A DNA stretch of 64,000 nt from Diaphorobacter aerolatus. Lineage in GTDB: Bacteria > Pseudomonadota > Gammaproteobacteria > Burkholderiales > Burkholderiaceae_C. The translations under genes and the position numbers were made by a program. Position 1 is the first letter of the stretch. Every line of letters begins with the position of its first letter. The stretch spans positions 124,001 through 188,000 of the forward strand of contig NZ_CP060783.1 in the NCBI RefSeq assembly GCF_014489535.1, in the 5' to 3' direction. A model generated the notes under the pieces. It was not told where the DNA came from, made no database searches, and worked only from the letters and a program-made list of their open reading frames with translations. Below, one piece after another: positions 9,566 through 19,917 of this stretch.

Positions 9566-11574
9566 CAGGCCATTCCTTGCCGGGCGTGCGCTGTGGGATT
9601 TCCGGATGTCCGGGCGGCGGGCAGTCGGAAGCGGCGATCCAGCAGGCTCAAGCCTGCGCCAAGCGCCATCATCAAGGTGCCGATCCAGATCCAGTCCATG
9701 AACGGCTTGATTTGCAGGCGCACGGTCCATTGCTGCCCTTGTTCGTCGAGCGGTTCGCCGAGCGCGATGAACACGTCGCGCGTCCAACTGCTGTCGATGG
9801 CCGCCTGGCTCAGAGGCATTTGCTGGGCGCGGAAGATGCGCTTTTCCGGGAACATCTTCCAGTCCTGCCGACCTTTGCGGCTGACGGTGAATTCGGCGCG
9901 CTGCGCGTCGTAGTTCGGGCCGCTGGCGGGAGCGAGGCTGTCAAACCGGAAGTCATAGCCACCGAGCGAGACCGTCTGTCCTTGCGTGATCGAGGTCTCG
10001 AGTTTGTGCTCCAGTCCGTCGGCAAGGCACACCGCCAGAACGAAGATGCCCATGCCGGCGTGGGCCGACAACATGCCCCACCAGCCCATGGGCTGACGCG
10101 CCAGTCGCTGCCAGCCCTGGCCCTGGCGGAATGCGGGAATCACGCGCTCCGCGAGATGCCCCAACGTGCTGATCAGGCACCACAGGCCGAGCGTAAGCCC
10201 GAGCCAGGTGGCCGGTGAAATGCGCGGGCCGATGAAGCGGCCGCTCGCGAGCAGCAACAGCAGGGCGCAAACACCCGTCCAGACCGCCGCCATGCGCAGT
10301 TGCCGCCACAGATCGCCTGCCGCATTCTTCTTCCAGCGTGCCACGGTGCCTACGCTCATCAGCGCGAGGGCAGGGATCATCAGCGGCAGGAACACCGCCT
10401 TGAAATAGGGCGGCCCCACCGAAATCTTTTCGTTGCGCAGCACATCGAGCGCGAGCGGGTACAAGGTGCCAATCAGCACGGCCATTGCGGCGGCGCTGAA
10501 CATCACGTTGTTGAAGAGCAGAAATGCCTCGCGCGAGAGCGGCGAGAACTGGCCGCTGCCCTGGCCCAGCTGTGGTGCGCGCCAGGCAAACAGCCACAGC
10601 GAGCTGCCGACCACGGCCACGATGAAACACAGGATGTACAAACCACGCCCCGGATCGACCGCAAACGCGTGCACCGACGTGAGCACCCCGGAGCGAACCA
10701 GAAACGTGCCCATGAGGCTGAGCGAAAACGCGCCAATGGCCAGCAGCGCGGACCAACTGCGGAAAGCGCCCCGGTGATCCGTCACGATCAGCGAATGCAG
10801 CAGCGCGGTGCCGAGGAGCCAGGGCATGAACGAAGCGTTTTCCACCGGGTCCCAGAACCACCAGCCGCCCCAGCCAAGCACGTAGTAGGCCCACGCGCTG
10901 CCCAGCAGAATGCCGAGCGTGAGAAAGCCCCAGGCCGCCAGCGTCCAGGAACGCGACCAGCGCGCCCAGGCTGCACCAATGTCGCCGGAAATCAACGCGG
11001 CCAGCGCAAATGCAAACGGCACGGAAAAGCCCACGTACCCCATGTAGAGCAGCGGCGGGTGCAGCACCATGCCGGGGTCTTGCAGCAAGGGATTCAGATC
11101 CTTGCCTTCTGCCGCAGCAGGAACCAGGCGCAGAAACGGGTTCGACAGGAACAGCAGAAACAGCAGCAAGCCGACGCTGATCCAGCCGAGGATGGCAAGC
11201 ACGCGCGCACGGTATTCGGGCGTGAGTGCGCGGCTGCGCCACGCGACGGCGGCAGTCCAGCCGGACAGCATCAACTGCCACAGCAGCATCGAGCCTTCAT
11301 GGCTGCCCCAGACCGCCGTGAGCTTGTAGATGGCGGGTAGCTCGCGATGCGAATTGCCTGCGACGTACAGCACCGAGAAATCATCGCGCCAGAAGCTCCA
11401 TGCAAGAATGCCGGTCGCGATTGCGCACAGCAGGCACAGCAACATCGCCGCTGGTTGGGCAAGCCGTACCCAGGGCGCGATCTTCCAGTGCGCGCCCGCG
11501 AGCGGCAATGTCGCCAGCACCACTGCGACCCACAAGGCCAGCACCAGTGCGAATGCTCCAAGTTCCGCCATCAT
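9565..11574 (-). CDS. ccmF: Heme lyase subunit CcmF
   Basis: A 669-residue polytopic inner-membrane protein that, with CcmH and CcmI, ligates heme to apocytochrome c. The conserved tryptophan-rich periplasmic motif is visible (WGGWWFWDPVENASFMPW), with histidines in WGSHEGSMLLW and in DPGMVLHPPLLYMGYVG. It is uninterrupted despite its length. Its stop overlaps the ccmG start (TGATG), and its start overlaps the ccmE stop. Confidence 0.95.
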   Translation of the reverse strand: MMAELGAFALVLALWVAVVLATLPLAGAHWKIAPWVRLAQPAAMLLCLLCAIATGILAWSFWRDDFSVLYVAGNSHRELPAIYKLTAVWGSHEGSMLLWQLMLSGWTAAVAWRSRALTPEYRARVLAILGWISVGLLLFLLFLSNPFLRLVPAAAEGKDLNPLLQDPGMVLHPPLLYMGYVGFSVPFAFALAALISGDIGAAWARWSRSWTLAAWGFLTLGILLGSAWAYYVLGWGGWWFWDPVENASFMPWLLGTALLHSLIVTDHRGAFRSWSALLAIGAFSLSLMGTFLVRSGVLTSVHAFAVDPGRGLYILCFIVAVVGSSLWLFAWRAPQLGQGSGQFSPLSREAFLLFNNVMFSAAAMAVLIGTLYPLALDVLRNEKISVGPPYFKAVFLPLMIPALALMSVGTVARWKKNAAGDLWRQLRMAAVWTGVCALLLLLASGRFIGPRISPATWLGLTLGLWCLISTLGHLAERVIPAFRQGQGWQRLARQPMGWWGMLSAHAGMGIFVLAVCLADGLEHKLETSITQGQTVSLGGYDFRFDSLAPASGPNYDAQRAEFTVSRKGRQDWKMFPEKRIFRAQQMPLSQAAIDSSWTRDVFIALGEPLDEQGQQWTVRLQIKPFMDWIWIGTLMMALGAGLSLLDRRFRLPAARTSGNPTAHARQGMA

Positions 11575-12013
11575 GGCTGCGCTCCCGCCGGTTTTGCGGC
11601 CTGCTCAAGCGCGTGGGCGGCTTCCGGGGCATGTAGTTTTCGTCATGCTTGGCGAGAACCTCGGTGGCCCGGAATTGCCCCGGCCCGTGCAGCTTTCCGG
11701 ATACGACCACGCCCTTTCCCTCCTTGAACAGATCGGGCAGCAGGCCCTTGTAAGCCACGGGCACACGCTTCACCTCATCGGTCACGACGAAGCTCACCTG
11801 CAGGCCATCGGGACTGCGCTGCAGCGACCCCTGCTCGACCAGACCGCCGAGGCGAAAGGCGGCATCGCGCGGCGCTTCGCCGGATTGCACCTGGCTCGGG
11901 CTGTAGAAGAACATGACGTTGGAATTGAGCGCGCGCAGCACGAGAATGACGGCGGTGCTCACCAGCACGAGTCCAAGGAGCACCCAGACGAGACGACGTT
12001 GGCGCGGCTTCAT
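11571..12013 (-). CDS. ccmE: Periplasmic heme chaperone CcmE (frameshifted in this sequence)
   Basis: A heme chaperone anchored by an N-terminal helix (RLVWVLLGLVLVSTAVILVL). It carries heme covalently from CcmC to CcmF. The heme-binding motif LAKHDENYMP, with its His and Tyr, is present at about residues 121-130. Just after it the frame shifts near 11630 (missing C in a CCCC run). Restored, the C-terminus reads PPEAAHALEQAAKPAGAQP and ends at 11571, overlapping the ccmF start (ATGA). The restored length is about 147 residues. Confidence 0.9.
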
Positions 12014-12141
12014 GCGTGCTCCGCGAGGCTTGCGGCACGGCGGCGGCGGCGTGCGGCCAGGTACAGGCTGAGCACTTCGGCGATCAGCACCACGGCGCTC
12101 ACGCCGTAGCCGAGTGCGATGTAGAAGGCATGGTTGTGCAT
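12010..12141 (-). CDS. ccmD: Heme exporter accessory protein CcmD
   Basis: A 43-residue single-helix membrane protein (MHNHAFYIALGYGVSAVVLI, then a basic tail with RRRRR). CcmD helps release holo-CcmE from the CcmABC complex. It overlaps ccmE by four bases and the ccmC stop by one (TAATG). Size, position and the basic C-terminus fit the family. Confidence 0.88.
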   Translation of the reverse strand: MHNHAFYIALGYGVSAVVLIAEVLSLYLAARRRRRAASLAEHA

Positions 12142-12902
12142 TACAGAATCTCCTCGTTGGCGCGCTGCTCGATCAAAATGCGCGAGCGCACCAGAACGAC
12201 GGCCAGCGTGTAGGCCCAGCATGCGAGCGCCATGATCAGCATGCCGGCGAGCATGGTGTGCGTCATGCTGGGGCAGAGTCCATGCGGATCGTCGCACCCT
12301 GATGCAGCGTGCTCCACCATTGCACGGAAAAATAGATGATTGGAATGTTGACGACACCCGCAAGCAGCAGGATGGCGCCAGCGGTATCGGCACGCTCGGT
12401 GTCCTCGATGGCCGAGACCAGGCCGAGGTAGCCAAGGTAGAGGAACAGCAGGATCAGTTCCGACGTGAGCCGCGCATCCCACACCCACCAGGCGCCCCAG
12501 GTCGGCTTGCCCCAAACCGCGCCGGTCCACAAGGCCAGCACGGTGAACATCGCGCCCGTGGGAGCCAGCGCGCGAGAAAGAATCGGCGAGAGCCGCGTGC
12601 GATAGATCAGGCCGAGCGCCGCGTGGACCGCCGCCATCAGGTAGATGAACATCGACATCCATGCAGCAGGCACGTGCAGAAAAATCAGGCGGTAGACCTC
12701 ACCTTGCTGATGATCGGTGGGCGCGACGAAGAAGCCTATCCACAGGCCGATTGCCGCGAGCACGCAGGCGCTGGCGGCAAACCATGGCCACGCTGCTGCG
12801 GCCCAGTCGCGAAAGATCGGTGGCGAGATCAACCGACGCCAGCGTCTCGTCGACGGGCGCGCACGCGGGCAGGTGATGTGGAAGGGAAAGCGAAGACTTC
12901 AT
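12141..12902 (-). CDS. ccmC: Heme transfer protein CcmC (frameshifted; N-terminus uncertain)
   Basis: A six-helix membrane protein that attaches heme to CcmE. The family signature GAWWVWDARLTSELILLFLY and histidines in FLHVPAAWMSM and STLHQGATI are visible. One missing C near 12272 shifts the frame. Restored, it continues MTHTMLAGMLIMALACWAY to 12141. The N-terminus is unclear. An ATG at 12902 sits just after the ccmB stop but needs a further frame correction to join LISPPIFRDWAAAAWPWF. The uninterrupted frame begins at a TTG at 12832. Confidence 0.82.
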
Positions 12903-12903
12903 A

Positions 12904-13557
12904 TCACTCCACGGCCAGTCTGATTGCGGCGGCGATGGCGAAGGGCAGGCGACGATGGCAATGCATACGATCGCGCCGAGCAGGCTCAGCGCGGGCGTGG
13001 CACTCAGGCCCTGTGCGGCTCGCGCGACGGCATCGCTGCCGAAAATGAGAACGGGAATGCACAGCGGCATGACCACCAGAATCAACAGTAGCGGCCCCTG
13101 AGGCCCAGGGTCAACGCCGCACCCAGGGCGGCCAACAGGCTCAGGCTCGGTGTTCCCAGCAACAGCGAAACCAGGAGCACGCCGATCACCTCGTTGGAGA
13201 GCCCGTATTGCCAGCCGAGCAGCGGCGTCGCGAGCAACAGCGGCAGCGTGGCCAACAGCCAGTGGCTAGCGATCTTCAGGCCCGCGAGCAGGGCAGCGGC
13301 GCGGGCGCCAGCAGCCACTGGTCGAGCGTGCCGTCCACCAGATCCTGCTCGAAAAGCCGGTGCTGCCCGAGCAAAATCGCAAGCAGCGCAGCGACCCAGA
13401 TGACACCGGGCGCAATCAGGCGCAGCAGGCTGGCGTCCGGCCCCACGGCGAGTGGAAACAGGCTGCCCACGAGTACAAAGAAGAACAGGCCGCTGAGCGC
13501 ATCGCCCGGCTTGCGCCATGCGAGCCGCAGCTCGCGCATGCAGACGGCGGCTAGCAT
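12904..13557 (-). CDS. ccmB: Heme exporter membrane protein CcmB (frameshifted in this sequence)
   Basis: The membrane subunit of the CcmAB ABC transporter, which with CcmC and CcmD releases holo-CcmE. The family sequence is recovered across three frames: [20 protein letters not shown], then [20 protein letters not shown], then [20 protein letters not shown]. Missing C or G bases are needed near 13295, 13096 and 12945. The restored protein is about 218 residues with six hydrophobic segments, as usual. It overlaps the ccmA stop. Confidence 0.87.
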
Positions 13558-14250
13558 AGGGCGACGTCCTTGCCGGCACGCACCTGAGCGAAGGACGACA
13601 GATCGAGCGCCGGGCTGAATGGCAATTGCAGCCCGCGATGAGTGGCCACCACGGCCATTCCGCCAGCCGCTGCATGATTGCCCAAGGTCTGCGCAAGCCA
13701 GTGCAGGCCCTGTTCGTCGAGCGCATTGTCGGGTTCGTCCAGCAGCCACAGCGGCTTTCCCGACAGCAGCACGCGCGCCAGACCGAACCTGCGGCGCTGG
13801 CCTTGCGATAGCCGACCAAAGGCCAGTCCAGCGGCGCGTGAGAGGTCCAGTTGGCGCAGGACCTCTCGCATACGATCTTCTGCCTGCGCCGAGATGGCGG
13901 TCGGATGCGAATGGGTCAGTGTCAGTGCGAAACGCAGATTTTCAAGTCCCGTCAACGCGTCGTTCATGCCCGGCTGATGGCCCAGATAGGCTAGTTGCCG
14001 CTGGTAGTCGGCCGACGCAGGCGACATGCTCTGCCCGCACCAACGCAACTCACCGGCGCGCAGCGGCAGCAGTCCGGCGAGCGTGCGCAGCAGCGTGCTC
14101 TTGCCCGAGCCATTGCTGCCGCGCAGCGTGAGAACAGAGCCGCTGGGCAGATCGAAATGGAGCCCGCGAAAAAGGACTCTGCCCCCCGCATGCAACCCAG
14201 ATCGCTGACTTGCAGATGGGTGGCCGGGGATTGCGCACCGACACCGTCAC
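13551..14250 (-). CDS. ccmA: Heme exporter ATP-binding protein CcmA (frameshifted near the N-terminus)
   Basis: The ATPase subunit of the CcmAB transporter. Walker A ([16 protein letters not shown]), the signature [17 protein letters not shown] and Walker B ([11 protein letters not shown]) are clear. The N-terminus is broken near 14180 (G-run) and probably near 14230. Restored, it includes [20 protein letters not shown] and could begin at a GTG at 14250 that overlaps the napC stop (GTGA). The uninterrupted frame starts at 14195. Expected length is about 210-233 residues. Confidence 0.87.
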
Positions 14251-14877
14251 CGACTCGCCGTGGCCTCGGGTACCTGTTGACCGGGAGTGTCGCTGGGCCT
14301 TGGCCGGGTGGAATATGGGGCAGGTGGTGGGCGATACCCTTGTGGCAGTCGATGCAGGTCTTTTCCTTGTTGGCAAGGTAGGTGGAGTGCATGTTCTGCG
14401 CGCGCTGGCTCTGGCGGGTGAAGTCCATCGAATCGTAGTTGTGGCAGTTGCGACACTCCAGCGAATCGTTGGCCTTCAGCCGCTCCCACTCGTGCTGCGC
14501 GAGTTCCAGGCGCTTGTCCTGGAACTTTTCGGGCGTGCTGATGGTGCCGAATATCTTGCCCCAGACTTCCTTGGAGGCCTGCATCTTGCGGCCATCTTGT
14601 CGGTCCAGTTGTGCGGCACGTGACAGTCCGAACACACGGCGCGCACCCCTGAGCGGTTGGTGTAATGGATGGTGCTCTTGAGTTCGGCAAAGACGTTGTC
14701 ACGCATCTCGTGGCAGCCGGTGCAGAACTTTTCGGTGTTGGTCAATTCCATGGCGGTATTGAAGGCACCCCAGAACAGGACGCCGCCAATGAAGCCGCCG
14801 ATGGTCAGAAACCCCAGACTGAAGTGCACACTGGGCCTGCGGATCACCGCCCAGTAGCGCTTGAGAAGATTCAACAT
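14247..14877 (-). CDS. napC: Tetraheme quinol dehydrogenase NapC (frameshifted in this sequence)
   Basis: A NapC/NirT-family membrane-anchored tetraheme cytochrome that passes electrons from quinol to NapAB. The anchor is [20 protein letters not shown]. The four heme motifs are CTGCH, CSDCH, CRNCH and CIDCH. Missing C bases near 14594 and 14312 split it into three frames. The restored protein is about 210 residues, normal for NapC. Its stop overlaps the likely ccmA start, which joins the nap and ccm gene sets. Confidence 0.92.
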
Positions 14878-14899
14878 GGTGGGTATCTTTCGTGATGCG

Positions 14900-15391
14900 T
14901 CAGCGCTTCGCGGCGTTGCCGGTAGACGCGCGCTTGAGGATCAGCGAGTCCACGTCCATGAATTTGTTCTCCACGATCGGACGTGCGTTTTCCTGGCTCA
15001 CGTGGCACTGCATGCAGAAGTAGCGGCGCGTGGAGACCTGTCCGAGCGTCTGGCCTTCGCGTGTCATGTAGTGCGTGATGGACACCGGCACGGCCTGCGA
15101 GACTTCCGCCTTGGCGCGCGAGTGGCAATCCATGCACTTGTTGAAGTTCTTGTCCACCTGGTAGCCATCCACGCGATGCGGAATGGTGGGCGGCTGCCAG
15201 GTGTAGTTGCGTGTGCGGCGCACATCGTCGTTGATGGCGTTGCCCAGCACCGGCGGCTTGGTCATTTCCATGATGCCCGCAGGACCGCGTGCGTTGTCGT
15301 GAAAGCTATGCCCCGTCGGGACGGAGTCGGCTGCCCATGCGGCACCGATCATCAGCGCCCATACCACGCTCAAAAGTCGAATGAATTTCAT
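14900..15391 (-). CDS. napB: Periplasmic nitrate reductase diheme cytochrome NapB
   Basis: A 163-residue periplasmic cytochrome that feeds electrons to NapA. A signal peptide ([17 protein letters not shown]) is followed by two heme motifs, CMDCH and CMQCH, with distal histidine candidates in PTIPHRV and ITHYM. It lies 16 bases after napA and 22 bases before napC. Intact frame. Confidence 0.95.
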   Translation of the reverse strand: MKFIRLLSVVWALMIGAAWAADSVPTGHSFHDNARGPAGIMEMTKPPVLGNAINDDVRRTRNYTWQPPTIPHRVDGYQVDKNFNKCMDCHSRAKAEVSQAVPVSITHYMTREGQTLGQVSTRRYFCMQCHVSQENARPIVENKFMDVDSLILKRASTGNAAKR

Positions 15392-15407
15392 GATCTTTTC
15401 TCCTGCA

Positions 15408-17900
15408 CTAGACCTTGGTGAGCTTCACCGCGCATTTCTTGAAATCCGTCTGCAACGAGATCGGATCGGTCGCATCCAGCGTGACCTTGTTGATCAGCTG
15501 GCTGGCATCGAACCACGGCACGTAGACCAGACCACGCGGCGGCTTGTTGCGTCCGCGTGTTTCGACGCGTGTGCGGATCGCGCCACGGCGTGAGGCCACT
15601 TCCACTTCGCTGCCGCGACGCAGGCCCAGCGCCTTCGCGTCTTCGGGATGCATGTAGCACAGCGCATTGGGAACCGCCTTGTGCAGCTCAGGCACGCGCC
15701 GTGTCATCGAGCCCGAGTGCCAGTGTTCAAGCACGCGACCGGTGGAAAGCCAGAACGGGAACTCCTTGTCGGGCGACTCCGCTGCGGGCTCGTAGGGCAG
15801 GGCGAAGATGATCGCCTTGTTGTCCGGATGACCATAGAACTGATAGCCCGCGCCGGCCTTCACATACGGGTCGGTGCCTTCGCGATAACGCCAGCGCGTT
15901 TCCTTGCCATCGACCACGGGCCAGCGCAGACCGCGCACCCTGTGGTACTCGTCGAACGGAGCCAGATCGTGGCCGTGGCCGCGACCGAAGGCCGCGTACT
16001 CCTCGAACAGACCCTTTTGCGCATAGAAACCGAACGCTTCGGATTCATGGTTGTTGTAGGCCTTGTCGATGTCGGAGAGCGGGTACTTGTCGACCTGTCC
16101 GTTGCGGAACAGCACGTCGTACATGGTCTTGCCGCGATACTCGGGTGCCTTGGCGAGCAGTTCCTCGGGCCAGACTTCCTCCATCTTGAAGCGCTTGGAA
16201 AATTCCATGAGCTGCCACAGATCGGAGCGCGCTTCGCCCGGCGCCTTCACCAGTTCATGCCAGAAGTGCGTGCGACGCTCGGCATTGCCGTACGCGCCTT
16301 CCTTCTCCACCCACATGGCCGTGGGCAGGATCAGGTCGGCCGCCACGGCGGTGACCGTGGGGTAGGCGTCCGACACAACGATGAAGTTGGCCGGATTGCG
16401 GTAGCCCGGATAGCCCTCCTCGACGAGATTGGGGCCGGCCTGCATGTTGTTGTTGACCATGACCCAATAGGCATTGAGCTGGCCGTCCTTGAGCATGCGG
16501 TTCTGCAGCACGGCATGGTAGCCGGGCTTGGCCGGAATCGTGCCATCGGGCAGCTTCCAGATCTTCTCGGTGGACTTGCGGTGCTCCGGGTTGGTGACCA
16601 CCATGTCGGCCGGCAGGCGGTGCGAGAACGTGCCCACCTCGCGCGCCGTGCCGCATGCCGATGGCTGGCCGGTCAGCGAGAACGGGCTGTTGCCCGGCGT
16701 GGAGATCTTGCCGGTCAGCAGGTGAATGTTGTAGACCATGTTGTTGGCCCACACACCGCGTGTGTGCTGGTTGAAGCCCATGGTCCAGAACGACATCACC
16801 TTGCGCTTGGGATCGGCATACATTTCGGCCAGCGCCTTGAGGCGACTGGCCGGAACGCCCGACAGTCCGGCGGTGTATTCCAGCGTATAGGTCGAGACGA
16901 ACTTGGCGAACTCGTCGAACGTCATCGGCTTGGCGCCGTTCGCGTCGCCCGCGTTCTTGGCAGCCTTCTGCAACGGATGTTCCGGGCGCAGGCCGTAGCC
17001 GATGTCCGGGTTGCCGAGCTTGAAGTTCACGTGCTTGCCGATGAAGTCCTTGTTCACCTTGCCGTTCGTGATGATGTAGTTGGCGATGTAGTTGAGGATC
17101 GCCAGATCGGTCTGGGGTTTAAAGGTCAGTTCGATGTCGGCGAGTTCATATGAACGGTGCTCGAACGTGGACAGCACGGCCACCTTGACGCCGGGTGTGC
17201 TCAGGCGGCGATCGGTCACGCGGGTCCAAAGCACGGGGTGCATCTCGGCCATGTTCGAGCCCCACAGCACGAAGGTGTCGGTGGCTTCGATGTCGTCGTA
17301 GCAGCCCATCGGCTCGTCCATGCCGAAGGTGCGCATGAAACCGGCCACCGCCGATGCCATGCAGTGGCGCGCGTTCGGGTCGATGTTGTTGGAGCGGAAA
17401 CCGGCCTTGAACAGCTTGGCGGCCGCATAGCCTTCCCACACCGTCCACTGGCCCGAGCCGAACATGCCGACGCCCGACGGCCCCTTGTCCTTGAGCGCCT
17501 GCTTGAACTTTTCGGCCATCACGTCGAACGCCTTGTCCCACGAGACGCGCTGGAACTCGCCGTCCTTGGCGTACTGGCCGTTCTTCATGCGCAGCAGCGG
17601 CTCGGTGAGACGGTCCGCGCCGTACATGATCTTGGAGAGAAAGTAGCCCTTGACGCAATTGAGGCCACGATTCACTTCGGCCTCGGGGTCGCCCTGCGTG
17701 GCAACCACGCGGTTGTCCTTGACAGCCACCATCACGCCGCAGCCCGTCCCGCAGAAGCGGCAGGGGGCCTTGGACCATTTGAGCGAAGCGTCGGGTGTGG
17801 GGCTTGCGTCCTGCGCAAGCACCTGGATGGGAATACCGGCAACGGCACCGGCGGCTGCCGCTGCGGATTGACGTACGAAATCACGTCTGTTGCTAGTCAT
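15408..17900 (-). CDS. napA: Periplasmic nitrate reductase catalytic subunit NapA
   Basis: The 830-residue molybdoenzyme (DMSO reductase family) that reduces nitrate to nitrite in the periplasm. The start at 17900 puts a twin-arginine signal ([20 protein letters not shown]) at the N-terminus. The [4Fe-4S] ligands are in [12 protein letters not shown], with the last Cys in [12 protein letters not shown]. The bis-MGD ligand cysteine region is [15 protein letters not shown]. NapD (upstream, overlapping by 8 bases) is its signal-peptide chaperone, and mobA nearby serves its cofactor. Intact despite its length. Confidence 0.97.
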   Translation of the reverse strand: MTSNRRDFVRQSAAAAAGAVAGIPIQVLAQDASPTPDASLKWSKAPCRFCGTGCGVMVAVKDNRVVATQGDPEAEVNRGLNCVKGYFLSKIMYGADRLTEPLLRMKNGQYAKDGEFQRVSWDKAFDVMAEKFKQALKDKGPSGVGMFGSGQWTVWEGYAAAKLFKAGFRSNNIDPNARHCMASAVAGFMRTFGMDEPMGCYDDIEATDTFVLWGSNMAEMHPVLWTRVTDRRLSTPGVKVAVLSTFEHRSYELADIELTFKPQTDLAILNYIANYIITNGKVNKDFIGKHVNFKLGNPDIGYGLRPEHPLQKAAKNAGDANGAKPMTFDEFAKFVSTYTLEYTAGLSGVPASRLKALAEMYADPKRKVMSFWTMGFNQHTRGVWANNMVYNIHLLTGKISTPGNSPFSLTGQPSACGTAREVGTFSHRLPADMVVTNPEHRKSTEKIWKLPDGTIPAKPGYHAVLQNRMLKDGQLNAYWVMVNNNMQAGPNLVEEGYPGYRNPANFIVVSDAYPTVTAVAADLILPTAMWVEKEGAYGNAERRTHFWHELVKAPGEARSDLWQLMEFSKRFKMEEVWPEELLAKAPEYRGKTMYDVLFRNGQVDKYPLSDIDKAYNNHESEAFGFYAQKGLFEEYAAFGRGHGHDLAPFDEYHRVRGLRWPVVDGKETRWRYREGTDPYVKAGAGYQFYGHPDNKAIIFALPYEPAAESPDKEFPFWLSTGRVLEHWHSGSMTRRVPELHKAVPNALCYMHPEDAKALGLRRGSEVEVASRRGAIRTRVETRGRNKPPRGLVYVPWFDASQLINKVTLDATDPISLQTDFKKCAVKLTKV

Positions 17901-18195
17901 GACTTGCTCCAATATCGAAAGATTGCCGTGAATCGGCATGTTGATAAACGAGAGAGGCGTTGATGACGCCTGGAATTTGCTGGATCTGGGCAACCCGATC
18001 CAGAATCACGCCGGCTCGTGGCGCTTCGAGCGTGACCACCAGTTTTCCGCTGGGATGGGTGCCATGCACCTGCAGATCGCCCACTTCGGAGAGCCGGTTC
18101 ACCACGGCAGAAAGCTGGTCTGGCACGACATGCACCACCAGGCTGGTGATGTGCAGTTCCTCACTGAGCCTGCCTTCGTTTTCGGACTCACGCAT
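17893..18195 (-). CDS. napD: NapA signal-peptide chaperone NapD
   Basis: A 100-residue ferredoxin-fold protein that binds the Tat signal of NapA until its cofactors are inserted. The family pattern is visible ([20 protein letters not shown] and [13 protein letters not shown]). It overlaps napE upstream by 8 bases and napA downstream by 8 bases. The N-terminus is slightly longer than in E. coli NapD. Confidence 0.92.
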   Translation of the reverse strand: MRESENEGRLSEELHITSLVVHVVPDQLSAVVNRLSEVGDLQVHGTHPSGKLVVTLEAPRAGVILDRVAQIQQIPGVINASLVYQHADSRQSFDIGASHD

Positions 18196-18358
18196 GGGGC
18201 GGGCCGGAAAACAGCATTTGATAAAACCAGACCAGAAAACCGTAGGCCGCTATCAGCAATCCTGATAGCACTGGGGCCATTACGATAGTCAGAAATGCAA
18301 AACTGCGACGTTCTTCCGATTTTGTGGAGGGGGCCGTGGAGCTTTTGTGCGTGGACAT
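18188..18358 (-). CDS. napE: Periplasmic nitrate reductase small membrane protein NapE
   Basis: A 56-residue protein with a charged N-terminus (TKSEERRSFAFLTIVMAPVL) and one transmembrane helix followed by [16 protein letters not shown], the usual NapE ending. NapE is a small inner-membrane subunit of unclear role found in nap operons. It is the first gene of the nap-ccm transcription unit. Confidence 0.9.
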   Translation of the reverse strand: MSTHKSSTAPSTKSEERRSFAFLTIVMAPVLSGLLIAAYGFLVWFYQMLFSGPPHA

Positions 18359-18967
18359 GACAAATCCATTTCCTGGACACTTTTGTGAATAAACCTACTA
18401 ATGCAATTCAACATTAGGGAATGTCTAAGTCGTAACTTACCACGCGTCGCTTTGCAGGCTAAGTGCCGGATATCGTTATATTGCCTGGAAGGTTGATATG
18501 GATCAAAGTGTCATTTGTTTGTTAATTCAATTTCAATCAAGAGCTATCAAGCATAATCATTGGCACATTTATTTTTTGAAACAACAGCAGAAATTTTTGA
18601 GTGAATCACCAAAAAGAAGGTCCCGGATACGCTACTTGCAGCGCAATGCGTGCTCTCGTTCCGTATTGAAAGGGAATATTTTTCTTCAGCGTTGAAATTA
18701 ATGTCGCGCTTATCCGGTGATATCACACTGCGTCAAAATAAATTTGAAGCCTTTTTGTTTTTGTGATTTACGCATCCATTTTCAATATTCGGAAAATCGC
18801 CAGTGAAATGCCACGGGTTCAGAATTCCGAGTCCGATTACCACGCCTTGTTCAAGCCCATCAGCGGCGCAGGCAAAATGGCGGCGCAGATACCCGATGTC
18901 GGCGCGCGGCCTTCAATCTTCTGCAAGCATGAGCGCATCTTTTTTTGACAGGGAGACAGACACGGCA
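18359..18967. other. AT-rich divergent regulatory region between napE and mobA
   Basis: About 600 bases, clearly richer in A/T than the genes around it, holding no convincing gene. Short open frames here look random. It contains the FNR box at 18493-18506 and a small inverted repeat (CTAATG at 18398-18403 with CATTAG at 18412-18417). mobA transcription presumably starts in its right-hand part. I see no recognisable RNA. Confidence 0.6.
18493..18506 (-). promoter_or_regulatory. FNR/ANR-type box upstream of napE
   Basis: TTGATATGGATCAA is a perfect match to the FNR consensus (TTGAT-N4-ATCAA). It lies 135 bases upstream of napE and 462 bases upstream of mobA. On the minus strand an AT-rich TATAAC follows after 12 bases. 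This is closer than the usual class II spacing, so I do not assign the exact promoter. The box predicts anaerobic activation of nap-ccm by an FNR-type protein. Confidence 0.85.
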
Positions 18968-19596
18968 ATGAGTTACATCGCACGTGAAGAGATCACCGGC
19001 CTGGTGCTTGCAGGTGGGCGCGGCAGCCGGATGGGGGCGTGGACAAGGGCTTGCAAAATCTCGGCGGCACGCCGCTTGCGCTCCATGCGCTGCGCCGCCT
19101 GCAACCCCAGGTAGGGTTCACGATGATCAGCGCCAACCGCAACCGCGCCGACTACGAAGCCATGGGCGTGCCCGTGTGGCCGGATTCATTCGACGGCTAC
19201 GCAGGGCCGCTTGCCGGACTGTTGACGGGAATGGAACGCGCCAAAACCCGCTGGCTCGTCACCGTGCCATGCGACACACCAAACTTTCCGGGGGACGTAG
19301 TGGAGCGCCTGGCCCGGGCGGCAATGGCCGAGGAAGCGGACATCGCGATGGTTGCAACTCTTGAAGGCGGCGAACTGCGCCCGCAACCCGTGTTCTGTCT
19401 GCTGCGTACCGATCTGATCGACAGTCTCGTCAGGTTTCTGCATGCCGGCGAACGCAAATTCGGCCAATGGACCGCACAACATCGCACTGTGAAAGTGCCA
19501 TTCGATGATGGCAAGGCGTTCTTCAATGCGAACACGCTGGATGAGTTGCGGCAACTGCAATTCCAGGAACCCGGCCCGCCTTTCATTGACGCTTGA
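18968..19596 (+). CDS. mobA: Molybdenum cofactor guanylyltransferase MobA (frameshifted in this sequence)
   Basis: MobA transfers GMP to molybdopterin to make the bis-MGD cofactor needed by NapA. The N-terminal nucleotide-binding motif [18 protein letters not shown] is split near 19037 by a missing G in a G-run. The rest continues as [20 protein letters not shown], with [20 protein letters not shown] further on. The restored length is about 209 residues. It is divergent from nap, a common arrangement. Confidence 0.92.
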
Positions 19597-19917
19597 GTGC
19601 GCGGACGGTTGATTCGGCCTTTTCACAATCGCTTGCAAATTCGATTCGGCGGGGGAACGGACGAGCTTTCGGCGACCCTGTTCTGCGTGCTCATAGTGAA
19701 AGCTCGCCAAAATTTATTGATCTACACCAACTTTGGCTCAATTGGATAGCTGGTATCCATTCATGGACGGTCATTTTTGTAGCGTTGATACTTTTTGACA
19801 GTTCAGTTCTCGTTGCAAGTCCCAGCTTCGCGGGAACGATCCTGACAAATACCGCGCGGGCGGTTGCTCAGGATTCGCATTGTCGTTTCTGCACTCACAC
19901 TCCTTGGAGGTCCGTTC
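19597..19917. other. Non-coding stretch upstream of the secreted protease
   Basis: About 320 bases with no gene I can support. The right end holds the GGAGG ribosome site (about 19902-19906) of the next gene. No hairpin or recognisable operator was seen. Confidence 0.5.

Noticed and set aside
15648-17153. A 500-codon open frame on the plus strand opposite napA
   Set aside because: It is the antisense shadow of napA in GC-rich DNA, with no domain signature, and napA is unmistakable.
18498-18695. A 65-codon open frame in the nap-mobA gap
   Set aside because: It begins inside the FNR box region and has no recognisable feature. Probably a chance frame.
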